Origin: Dolomitihabitans soli
GTDB lineage: Bacteria; Actinomycetota; Actinomycetes; Streptosporangiales; Streptosporangiaceae
Length of the DNA stretch: 64,000 nt
Assembly (NCBI RefSeq): GCF_022213955.1
Contig: NZ_JAKNTW010000018.1
Span: 124,001-188,000 of the forward strand
Reading direction: 5' to 3'
Both the position numbers and the translations under genes were made by a program. Under the pieces are notes generated by a model that was given only the letters and a program-made list of their open reading frames with translations, ran no database searches and had not been told where the DNA came from. Numbering within the stretch: the stretch's first letter is position 1; each line of letters starts with the position of its first letter. This document shows, piece after piece, positions 55,651-63,062 of the stretch.

Positions 55651-56661
55651 TTGATCAACCTGTCCGTCGTTGTACCGGTTCGCGACGGCGAGCCGTACAT
55701 CGCAGACGCCCTGACCTCGATGGTGCGCAACGCACGGCCGGACTTCGAGTTCATCGTGGTGGACGACGGCTCGGTGGACGCGACCGGAGCGATCGTCGAT
55801 GACTTCCGCCACGACCTGCCGGGGCTCTCGGTGCTGCGCAACCAGAGCCCCGTCGGGCTGGCCGACGCGCGCAACCTCGGCCTGTCGCTGGCTGCCGGCC
55901 GCTACGTCACGTTCCTGGACGGCGACGACTGGTACGCGCCGGGTCACCTGGCCGCGCTGGTCGCCGCGATCGACGGGCTGGGCTGCGACTTCGTCCGGGT
56001 GGACCATGTGCAGGCGGAGGGCCGCAAGCGGGTCATCCATCGCGCGCCCCAGGCCAGGCGTGGTGTGGTGCTCGATCCGCGTGACGGCATCCTGCCGGTC
56101 GACGGCAAGTCGATGGTCGACTACCCCTACGCCTGGGCCGGCGTCTACCGGCGCGAACTCGGCGAACTGCTGGCCTTTCCCGGCCATCTGCACACCGCCG
56201 AGGACCGGCCGTGGATCTGGCGGCTGCACCGGCAGGCCCGCTCCTACGCGGTGGTCTCGCTGCACGGCGTCTTCTACCGGCGGCAGGTGCCCGGCTCCCT
56301 CACCCAGATCGGGGACGAGCGCCAGCTTCACTTCTTCGACGCCTTCGAACTGGTGCTCAAGGATCTCGACCAGGACCCTCGGTTCCTGCCCAAGGCGGTG
56401 CGGACCCTGTGCGCGCTGCTGGCCCACCACCTCGAACTCGCGGAACGCTTCACACCGGAGCTGCGCGTCAGGTTCGAGGAGCGGGGTGCGGACACGCTTC
56501 GCCGGCTCCCGGACGATCTGCTCGCCGCGACCGTGTCCCGCCTCGAACCCGAGCGGGTGTCGGCACTGCGCGCCCTGATGCCGGAACTCCCCGGCACCGC
56601 CCGCCACCGCCCCACCCTGGAGGAGCCGTCCCCGGCCGCCAGGCTCAGGGGAACCCGATGA
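55651..56661 (+). CDS. Family 2 glycosyltransferase
   Basis: The 336-residue GT-A glycosyltransferase has LSVVVPVRDGEPYIADAL, the strand IVVDDGSVDAT and a metal-binding DGDDWY. The C-terminal third is helical. TTG 55651 follows AAGGAAG; 75 bp after the NeuB fusion gene. It is expected to add a sugar to a surface polymer built from the CMP-nonulosonate. Donor and acceptor are unknown. Its stop codon lies inside the first unit of a repeat array that leads to the next gene. Confidence 0.9.
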   Translation: MINLSVVVPVRDGEPYIADALTSMVRNARPDFEFIVVDDGSVDATGAIVDDFRHDLPGLSVLRNQSPVGLADARNLGLSLAAGRYVTFLDGDDWYAPGHLAALVAAIDGLGCDFVRVDHVQAEGRKRVIHRAPQARRGVVLDPRDGILPVDGKSMVDYPYAWAGVYRRELGELLAFPGHLHTAEDRPWIWRLHRQARSYAVVSLHGVFYRRQVPGSLTQIGDERQLHFFDAFELVLKDLDQDPRFLPKAVRTLCALLAHHLELAERFTPELRVRFEERGADTLRRLPDDLLAATVSRLEPERVSALRALMPELPGTARHRPTLEEPSPAARLRGTR

Positions 56662-56839
56662 CCCGCCTCCTCGCGCCCCCGCGGCCGCACCCCGCCGCGG
56701 CCACGCGCACGGGAACCCGATGATTCCGCTCCCGGGATCACACCCCGGCGCAGCCACGCGCACGGGAAACCCGATGATCCGCCTCCTCCCGCGCCCGGGA
56801 TCAGCCCCCGGCGCAGCCATGCTCAGGGGGATTCGATGA
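56648..56839 (+). repeat. Three degenerate repeats that copy a stop/start junction
   Basis: GGGAACCCGATGA occurs at 56649-56661 and 56711-56723, and with one extra A at 56764-56776. The motif recurs as GGGGGATTCGATGA at 56826-56839, the ribosome site and start of the next gene. The intervening DNA is also alike (CCGCCTCCTC, CCCGG, GGCGCAGCCA). Periods are 62, 53 and 63 bp. The first unit ends the GT2 gene; the last starts the polysialyltransferase gene. Stepwise duplication of the intergenic junction is the simplest reading. Confidence 0.8.
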
Positions 56840-58122
56840 CGCAGCTCTTCTACGCCTCTACGCTGTTCGGAGCCATGACGCTGGCCGCCGCGATGGACGC
56901 CGGCAGCTTCGGGCCGCGCGCGGGGCGGCGGATCCTGCTGGTGTCCAACAACGCGGCCATCCCGGAGATCACCTCGCCGCTGGACCGGACGCCCGGCTTC
57001 GCCGTGCTCCGCGACCGGTTCGACGAGGTGCGGTCGTGGAACGACATCGTCGCGCCGCTGCACCCCTCCGACTGGAAGGCCCGGGTCATCGAGGTGCCGA
57101 TGATCGGCCGCCTGGTCGCCTCGCAGCTGTCCCTGGACGACGGCCCCGACGAGCTGATCGTGGAGTCGATCGCGGTCCCGCCGGCCCGGGCGCTCGCCGG
57201 GCTGATCAGGGAATGCCCGATCACCGTCTACTCCGACGGCCTGATGAGCTACGGCCCGACCCGCGACCCGCTGCCGCTGGAGATCTCCGGCCGCCTCACC
57301 CGCCTCCTCCACCTCGACCTCGTCCCCGGCCTCACCCCGCTCCTGCTCGAAGAGTACGGCGTGCCGGCGGAGGCGCTGCCCGGCGAGGCGTTCACCTCGG
57401 TCATCGGCGAGGTGGCGCGGGCCTGCGCCGACGATCTGGAGGGCGACGCCCTGATCCTCGGGCAGTATCTCTCCGCGCTCGACATCCTCACCCCCGACGA
57501 GGAGGCCGAACTGCACGCGACCATGCTGCGCGGACTGGTGGCGCGCGGCCACGACCGCGTGGTGTTCAAGCCCCACCCGGCCGCCGGCCGCCGGCACGCC
57601 CAGCAGCTCCGCCAGACGGCCGAGGACCTGGGGGTGCGGCTCACGGTCGCGGGCGAGTCGACACCGGCGGAGGTGTGCTTCGCCCGGCTGCGTCCGGCGC
57701 TGGTCGTCGGCTGTTTCTCGACCGCCCTGGCCACCGCGAGAAGATACTACGACCTGCCGGTGGCGACCGTGGGCGGGGAACTGGTGCTGGAACGCCTGAC
57801 GCCGTACGAGAACAGCAACCGGGTGCCCGCCACGATCGTGGACGCCACGACGCCCGTGCTGCTGCCCGACGGCTCGCTGCAGGATCCGCCGGTTCCGGCC
57901 GACCGGCTCCCGTCCCTGGTCGGCGCCGTCGGCTACTGCATGCAGAGCGCGGCCCACCCCGGCCTCCGGGACACGGCCGCCGCCTACCTCGCCGAGGCCG
58001 GCTCCGGCCGGCACTTCAAACGCCAGCGCCTCGCCGCCCTCGACCTCCTGGCCGCCCCGCCCTCCGAACCCCCCGGCGCCCTGACCCGCCTCCGCCACCG
58101 CCTCTCCCGCGCCCTCCCCTGA
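56836..58122 (+). CDS. Polysialyltransferase-like enzyme (alpha-2,8-type family)
   Basis: The 428-residue GT-B-like enzyme resembles the POLYSIA family. It has the acidic-glycine loop VYSDGLMSYG, the CMP-binding HP motif in VFKPHPAAG, and GCFSTALATA near the C-terminus, all features of bacterial sialyltransferases. There is no signal peptide or membrane helix, so it acts at the cytoplasmic face. The ATG follows GGGGG. With the CMP-nonulosonate synthetase two genes upstream it is the likely polymerising or initiating transferase. Confidence 0.85.
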   Translation: MTQLFYASTLFGAMTLAAAMDAGSFGPRAGRRILLVSNNAAIPEITSPLDRTPGFAVLRDRFDEVRSWNDIVAPLHPSDWKARVIEVPMIGRLVASQLSLDDGPDELIVESIAVPPARALAGLIRECPITVYSDGLMSYGPTRDPLPLEISGRLTRLLHLDLVPGLTPLLLEEYGVPAEALPGEAFTSVIGEVARACADDLEGDALILGQYLSALDILTPDEEAELHATMLRGLVARGHDRVVFKPHPAAGRRHAQQLRQTAEDLGVRLTVAGESTPAEVCFARLRPALVVGCFSTALATARRYYDLPVATVGGELVLERLTPYENSNRVPATIVDATTPVLLPDGSLQDPPVPADRLPSLVGAVGYCMQSAAHPGLRDTAAAYLAEAGSGRHFKRQRLAALDLLAAPPSEPPGALTRLRHRLSRALP

Positions 58123-58492
58123 CCACCCCAAACTCCGCTCGCCCGCTCGCCGAGGCAGCACGTACGGCAAGCCCCGACTCGGCCACCCGCCGTCGGCGGC
58201 CGGGGCCTGCGGGGTCAACGCTTCTGTGGTGTGCGCGCTGACCACCGTTTCGGCAGGCCCGCCGGCCATCTCCGCTGGTCTCACACCCGTCCCCGTGTGA
58301 CCGCCGAAGCCGGTTCGAACCGCAGGAGACGGCCGGCGCCCGGGTCTTGAACCGGAGGGCATGGCCGGACGCGGTTGATACGGCGGCCGGCCATCGCGGC
58401 ACAGCACCATGTGCCCACGAACCCCGGCCACCCACGGTCAGGAGCGCCGGCCTGGCTTGCCGTACAAAAACGCCGTACAAAGGGGCGCGCGG
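58123..58492. other. Spacer between convergent glycosyltransferase genes
   Basis: No gene seen in this 370-bp stretch. It holds a perfect 12-bp palindrome CGGTTCGAACCG (58311-58322) and a direct repeat GCCGTACAAA (58459-58468, 58472-58481). No clear terminator hairpin. Confidence 0.5.
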
Positions 58493-59689
58493 TCAGGTGA
58501 GGGATTTCAGGTAGCCGCGGAGGCGGCGCTTGGCGCGGTAGCCGGCGCGGAGCATGTTCGGGGGGACCTCGACGCGGAGGCGGGCGCGGCGGCGGGCGGC
58601 GGTGTGCTCGGGACCGTCGAGGAGGGAGCGGGCCGGGGCGAGCCGTCCGGCGCGGGTGTCCTCGACCAGGCCGGCGAGGCGGGCGCCCCAGGTGGAGGCC
58701 GCGGGGTCGTGGAAGTAGTTGGCCGCGCGCCAGCGGGCGTTCGGGGTGTGGAACGTGCCTTCGGCCAGTTCGCCGAGGGTGCCGAGGCAGTCGCTGTCCT
58801 CGAAGACCAGGTTGATCATCTCTTCGCTGACGCCGAAGTCCGAGAGGACGAGCAGCGGCACCGACGCGTCCATCGCCTCCAGGGCCGCCGTCGAGCTGAC
58901 GGTCACGAACCCGGCCGCGCGCGTGAGGTGCTCGCGCATCGACCCGGCGGCGAATCGGACGGCGTCGGCGGGCACCCGGCCGTCGGCCGCCATCGCCCGC
59001 CAGAGACGCTCGTAGTGGTGACGCTCGTTGTGGGTCTGCCGCTCGCCGTCCAGCGCCCGGAGTTTGACCACCACGTCGAGATCGGGCCGACGCCCGGCGA
59101 GCTCGGCGAGGGCGAGCAGAACGCTCTCCCGATCCTCCCGCCGCCTGGGCACCTTCGCCTGGGTCGCGAAGATCACTCTGTCCCTGACGTCCGCCTGCTC
59201 GCCGCCGCCACCGAGGAAGGGCAGGCGGGCCAGGCCGATCTCGCCGCCGCCGCCGAGCCGCCCGGCGACGGCGGAGAACTCCTCGACCTCCCGGCCGCTG
59301 TGCACCACGAACAGGTCGCAGCCGCTGCGGAACAGCCACGCCTTCTCCGTCGCGGGAACGGAGATCCCGGGCAGCCCCGACACGAACACCGGCCGGGGAC
59401 GGAGGCCGCCGAGAACGCCGGAGACCAGCACGTCGACCACCGGCCCGGTGCACGCCATGAGCACCACGTCGGGCCGGGAACGTTCCGCCTCCCGCCGTAT
59501 CTGCCGTGCCGAGACCACCGGCGCCGGCCGGGTGAAGCGGGTCCCGTGGGTGGCGGCGGCTATCTGGTCGGGGGAAGGAGTGATCGGGGTTCGCACCACC
59601 ACCAGGTCGGCCGTTCCCGGCAGTCCGTCGAGCAGGCTTGCGGCCCATTTCAGATACGAGTCCGAATCGGCCACGGCCAGGACCTTCAA
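58493..59689 (-). CDS. DUF6716-type putative glycosyltransferase
   Basis: The 398-residue soluble protein has a GT-B-like start (LKVLAVADSDSYLKWAASLL) and second half (VIFATQAKVPRR, DVVVKLRA and FVTVSSTAALEAMD). These suggest a nucleotide-sugar transferase of the DUF6716 type often found beside polysialyltransferase-like genes. The TTG at 59689 overlaps the stop of the upstream gene (TTGA) and follows GGAG, so the two are co-translated. It is convergent with the polysialyltransferase gene. The reaction is not established. Confidence 0.75.
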   Translation of the reverse strand: MKVLAVADSDSYLKWAASLLDGLPGTADLVVVRTPITPSPDQIAAATHGTRFTRPAPVVSARQIRREAERSRPDVVLMACTGPVVDVLVSGVLGGLRPRPVFVSGLPGISVPATEKAWLFRSGCDLFVVHSGREVEEFSAVAGRLGGGGEIGLARLPFLGGGGEQADVRDRVIFATQAKVPRRREDRESVLLALAELAGRRPDLDVVVKLRALDGERQTHNERHHYERLWRAMAADGRVPADAVRFAAGSMREHLTRAAGFVTVSSTAALEAMDASVPLLVLSDFGVSEEMINLVFEDSDCLGTLGELAEGTFHTPNARWRAANYFHDPAASTWGARLAGLVEDTRAGRLAPARSLLDGPEHTAARRRARLRVEVPPNMLRAGYRAKRRLRGYLKSLT

Positions 59690-60726
59690 CGTGCGACTCC
59701 CGAATCGTTGTGGGTGAACATCTGCAGGTGAGAACGGAGCGCGGGGGCGGCCTGCGCGGTCCACCAGTCGTCGGGGACCTCGACGGCCTCGACGGGGACG
59801 CCACGCGGCGACAGCAGCACCCTCAGTGACGTGACGGCGGTGGAGGGCAGGCTGAGCACGCGCTGCCCGGTGGACAGGCCGCGCAGGGTGATCTCCGCCG
59901 GGGCGCCGCCGTCGTAGACGGTGATGCCGGGCAGTTCCCTGACGCGTTCGAGGTCGCCGGGGTCCTCGCGGCGGTGCGGGAAGTAGGCGACGGGCCCGGC
60001 CGCGCCCAGTCCGGCGAGCCAGCCGAAGTAGGGATCGCGGTGGATCAGGCCGTTGCGGACCAGGGAGGTGCCGAGCACGATGACCGGCTCGGCGGGTGGC
60101 GCCCCGCCCAGGGGCTGCGCGCGGAGCCAGCCGAAGTCGTGGGTGACGAGTTCGGCTCCGGTCCGCCGTACGGCGAGAGCCAGCTCGCCGGGGACGGGCA
60201 GGGCGGTGAAGAGGGAGAGCCTGCCCGCCTTGGCGGCGGCACGCAGACGGAGCCCGGCGGCGACGCCGAGCGTGCCGCGCAGCGGCCCGGCTCGTGCGCG
60301 GGCGCGCAGCAGTGGTGTCCACGGCCGCCCGGCGAGCAGTTCGAGCAGCCGGATCGTGGCCAGCCCGTCATCGACGATCACCACGCGGCGCGGGAACGCC
60401 GTCAGCCAGCTGAGCTGCACCTTACCGGAGAACGCGTCGCCGACCGCCCAGGTGAGGCCGCGTCCGGGCCGGGTCATCTCGGCTTCGGGGGCGGCGAAGG
60501 CGGCGCCCCCGGGGAGGCCGAGCCGCTTGAGCTCACGGCGGGTGGCGGCGAGCGCGGGCAGCTTGGCCCTGGGCACGATTCGCGTGTCGGCTCCGAGCAG
60601 CCCGAAGTGGTGGGCCTCCACGGCGCAGAGCATCTGCAGCGGGGACTCCACCCAGGCCACGGCCGACCCCTGCTCCCGCGCGTGGCGCCGCCGACCGTCC
60701 TCCACGCCGGGCGTTGACCCGTTCAC
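59686..60726 (-). CDS. Sialyltransferase-like putative glycosyltransferase
   Basis: The 346-residue product has WVESPLQMLCAVEA at the start, an acidic-glycine motif VVIVDDGLAT, and YFPHRRED near the end, in the order seen in bacterial GT52-like lipooligosaccharide sialyltransferases. No signal peptide. The GTG at 60726 is preceded by TAGCGT (60736-60741) 9 nt upstream and no ribosome site, so it may be leaderless. It overlaps the DUF6716-type gene. The family is inferred from motifs, not from a search. Confidence 0.75.
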   Translation of the reverse strand: MNGSTPGVEDGRRRHAREQGSAVAWVESPLQMLCAVEAHHFGLLGADTRIVPRAKLPALAATRRELKRLGLPGGAAFAAPEAEMTRPGRGLTWAVGDAFSGKVQLSWLTAFPRRVVIVDDGLATIRLLELLAGRPWTPLLRARARAGPLRGTLGVAAGLRLRAAAKAGRLSLFTALPVPGELALAVRRTGAELVTHDFGWLRAQPLGGAPPAEPVIVLGTSLVRNGLIHRDPYFGWLAGLGAAGPVAYFPHRREDPGDLERVRELPGITVYDGGAPAEITLRGLSTGQRVLSLPSTAVTSLRVLLSPRGVPVEAVEVPDDWWTAQAAPALRSHLQMFTHNDSGVAR

Positions 60727-60735
60727 GACGGCACC

Positions 60736-60741
60736 ACGCTA
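60736..60741 (-). promoter_or_regulatory. -10 box of sialyltransferase-like gene
   Basis: TAGCGT on the minus strand, 9 nt before GTG 60726. No clear -35 hexamer. Confidence 0.4.
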
Positions 60742-60983
60742 GCTTCGCCGCCTTACGTGATCGGGAACCACGAATGAACAGACGGATTCGCCGTCCGACC
60801 TCCCGCGCACCCGACTTGGCCACGCCAAGGCAAAGTTCTTTATGTCCGTCTTGCCCTCTTACATCCCTCTGTATTACCTTTCACGGACTTACGGCATCCA
60901 TATCACTGTTTGCGAGGTTTGCGGATGCCGCGCCGTACAAGCACCGCGTTCCGGTATGGCGGGAACCCCCTCCCGCCAGGAGC

Positions 60984-61120
60984 GCGGCCGCCGAGTCCGC
61001 GCAAGCGGAGCCGGGGACCCATCTCTCCCATGGGGTGAATCGGCCCTGCCGCCTTCGGGCGGCGAGCCGTAGGGCCGCCTTCCAGGCCCGAACCCGTCAG
61101 CTAACCCGGTAGGCGGCATG
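60984..61120 (+). promoter_or_regulatory. Cyclic di-AMP (ydaO/yuaA-type) riboswitch
   Basis: The conserved blocks come in the right order: GCAAGCGGAGCCGGGGACCC (61001-61020), TGGGGTGAATC, AGGGCCGCCTTCC, and CCGAACCCGTCAGCTAACCC (61088-61107) followed by GGTAGGCGG. GCCGCC (60987-60992) can pair with GGCGGC (61112-61117) to close the first helix. In actinobacteria this riboswitch precedes cell-wall hydrolase genes such as rpfA and CHAP or NlpC/P60 enzymes and lowers expression at high cyclic di-AMP. The promoter must lie upstream, between 60742 and 60983; I cannot place it. Confidence 0.92.
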
Positions 61121-61142
61121 GAAGTAAGGAGATCCCCCTTTT

Positions 61143-61796
61143 ATGTCCGTTCCCCGGATTCTGAGCGTCACCAGAGCCCCCCTGGCCGGCGCAGTGCTGG
61201 GGGCGACCCTCATCGCCTCAGCCCTGACCGGACTCTCGCCCGCCTACGCGGATCACCACCACCGTGCCCAGAAGGTCGACGCCCCCGACGCGCAGACCTC
61301 CGTCAAGGCCCAGGACGTCATCGACCTGGCCTTGAAGCAGGTGGGGATCAGCGAGAACAGCAGGGGTGGTGGCACGAAGTTCCACGAGTGGTACATGTCC
61401 TCCGAGCGCGCAAAGGAGACCCTCAGGCGTGACGGCGGAAGCGTCGCCGGCTACAGGAACGCGCCGTGGTGCGCGATGTTCGTCTCCTGGGTGGGCGACA
61501 AGCTGGGCGCGCGGCCGACCGTCGGCTGGGACGCCTACACCGTCACGCACGCCGAATGGTTCCGTGACAACAACCGCTGGGGAGGAAAGCCCAAGCGCGG
61601 CGCCGTCGTGTTCTTCTCCTGGAGCGGCGGCAAGTCGATCGATTCCATCAACCACGTCGGATTCGTCATGAAGGACAACGGCGACGGCACGATCAAGACG
61701 GTCGAGGGCAACACCGGCAGCGGCCAGGTCCAGGTGCGGACCAGGCCCAAGAGCCAGGTCGTCGGCTACGGCTACCCCGAGTACGCCACCGCCTGA
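61143..61796 (+). CDS. Secreted CHAP-domain cell-wall hydrolase
   Basis: The 217-residue protein has a signal peptide (about 1-36, ending AYA) and a CHAP amidase/endopeptidase domain (about 55-215). The catalytic cysteine is C110 in APWCAMFVSW and the histidine H171 in NHVGFV, with VEGNTG following. AAGGAG precedes the ATG at 61143. A cyclic di-AMP riboswitch precedes it, which ties this peptidoglycan-cleaving enzyme to wall and osmotic homeostasis or germination. CHAP enzymes cut within peptidoglycan peptides or at the glycan-peptide bond; the bond cut here is unknown. Confidence 0.92.
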   Translation: MSVPRILSVTRAPLAGAVLGATLIASALTGLSPAYADHHHRAQKVDAPDAQTSVKAQDVIDLALKQVGISENSRGGGTKFHEWYMSSERAKETLRRDGGSVAGYRNAPWCAMFVSWVGDKLGARPTVGWDAYTVTHAEWFRDNNRWGGKPKRGAVVFFSWSGGKSIDSINHVGFVMKDNGDGTIKTVEGNTGSGQVQVRTRPKSQVVGYGYPEYATA

Positions 61797-61947
61797 ACCC
61801 GGCACGCGTCTCCCGGGGCGACCACCCCGGCCGCGCGAACTCCCTTCCGGCGGGCCCGGGGACACCCCCTGGACCCGCCGGATCAGGCTGTGAACAGGTC
61901 CCGGCCCGGCCATCGCTTCGCCGAAGCCCTTTGAGACCATCGATCGC

Positions 61948-62766
61948 ATGGAGAACGTGACGCTCAACAACGGGATCGACATGCCGCGGCTCGGTTTCGG
62001 GGTGTGGCAGGTCGACGACGCGGCCGCCGAGAAGGCCGTCTCCACCGCGATCGAGGCGGGTTACCGGAGCATCGACACGGCGAAGCTGTACCGCAACGAG
62101 GCCGGCGTGGGCCGGGCCGTACGGGCGTCGGGCGTGCCTCGCGAGGAGCTGTTCCTGACCAGCAAGCTGTGGAACGACGACCACGGCTTCGACCCCGCCC
62201 TTCGGGCGTTCGACGCGAGCATGGAACGGCTCGGGCTCGACGTGCTCGACCTCTATCTCATCCACTGGCCGTGTCCCGCGCAGGATCGGTACGCAGAGAC
62301 CTGGCGGGCGCTGGAGAAGCTGTACGCCGAGGGCCGGGTGCGCGCCATCGGCGTCTCCAACTTCACCACCGGCACGCTCACCCGGCTGGCCCGGCAGGCG
62401 GAGGTGATGCCGGTGCTCAACCAGATCGAACTGCATCCCAGGTTCCCCCAAGGAGAGCTGCGCGACCTGCACGGGAAGCTCGGCATCCAGACCGAGGCGT
62501 GGAGTCCGCTGGGCCAGGGACGCGGTCTGCTCGACGAGCCGGTCCTGGCCGAGATCGGCGCCGCGCACGGCAGGACCCCGGCTCAGGTGGTGCTCCGCTG
62601 GCACCTTCAGCTCGGCAACGTGGTGATCCCCAAGTCGGTGACGCCGTCGCGCATCGCGGAGAACATCGACGTCTTCGGCTTCGAGCTGAGCGCCGATGAC
62701 ATGGCGGCGATCGGGAGGCTGGACGACGGGACGCGTTACGGCCCGGATCCCGGCACCTTCGGCTAA
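61948..62766 (+). CDS. Aldo/keto reductase
   Basis: This NADPH-dependent oxidoreductase of 272 residues has the AKR tetrad D43 (SIDTAKLY), Y48, K73 (LTSKLW) and H106 (YLIHWP), and the nucleotide site IPKSVTPSRI. It is most like the 2,5-diketo-D-gluconate reductase type. No operon partner. It stands alone between the CHAP gene and the sugar-binding protein gene. No ribosome site is obvious near ATG 61948. Substrate cannot be told. Confidence 0.92.
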   Translation: MENVTLNNGIDMPRLGFGVWQVDDAAAEKAVSTAIEAGYRSIDTAKLYRNEAGVGRAVRASGVPREELFLTSKLWNDDHGFDPALRAFDASMERLGLDVLDLYLIHWPCPAQDRYAETWRALEKLYAEGRVRAIGVSNFTTGTLTRLARQAEVMPVLNQIELHPRFPQGELRDLHGKLGIQTEAWSPLGQGRGLLDEPVLAEIGAAHGRTPAQVVLRWHLQLGNVVIPKSVTPSRIAENIDVFGFELSADDMAAIGRLDDGTRYGPDPGTFG

Positions 62767-62810
62767 CAGCCTGCCATTTGGGCGAAATATCACTTTATGT
62801 CGCGATGTGA

Positions 62811-62824
62811 TGGGAGCGCTCCCA
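62811..62824. promoter_or_regulatory. CelR/CebR operator, upstream copy
   Basis: TGGGAGCGCTCCCA, a perfect palindrome identical to the operator bound by CelR of Thermobifida and CebR of Streptomyces, which control cellulose and cello-oligosaccharide use. An identical copy lies 130 bp downstream. Confidence 0.9.
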
Positions 62825-62940
62825 AGGCCCTAGATGGCGGGTAAAGCGCTTTAAATCCCCTTACCACCTCGTAGGAGTCCACGGAGTAACAGTTAGGTTT
62901 CGGCGTATTGACGGCGCGGTTGCCCATCGGCCACTCTTCG

Positions 62941-62954
62941 TGGGAGCGCTCCCA
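62941..62954. promoter_or_regulatory. CelR/CebR operator, downstream copy
   Basis: TGGGAGCGCTCCCA again, ending 108 bp before the binding-protein ATG. The two copies are 130 bp apart, which would allow repression by looping. The rest of 62767-63062 contains no gene. Confidence 0.9.
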
Positions 62955-63062
62955 AGCTTCGGGGATTGACACGAAGATGATCGCGTCGCGTACCGCGTTG
63001 TCGGGGACCGGCCGCGACGCCACCTCCCACAGATTCAGGCGACCACCTGAGAGGGGTCCGGA

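Noticed and set aside
53401-58431. Long open frame (1676 codons) on the minus strand opposite the NeuA-NeuB, GT2 and polysialyltransferase genes
   Set aside because: Same antisense artefact; it spans three genes with clear ribosome sites and motifs on the other strand.
60842-61072. 76-codon open frame starting MSVLPSYIPLYY
   Set aside because: No ribosome site; its 3' part overlaps conserved riboswitch blocks that change its codons into an unlikely protein.
61810-61835. Terminator after the CHAP gene
   Set aside because: The hairpin arms are only 6 bp (CCGGGG/CCCCGG), too short to support.
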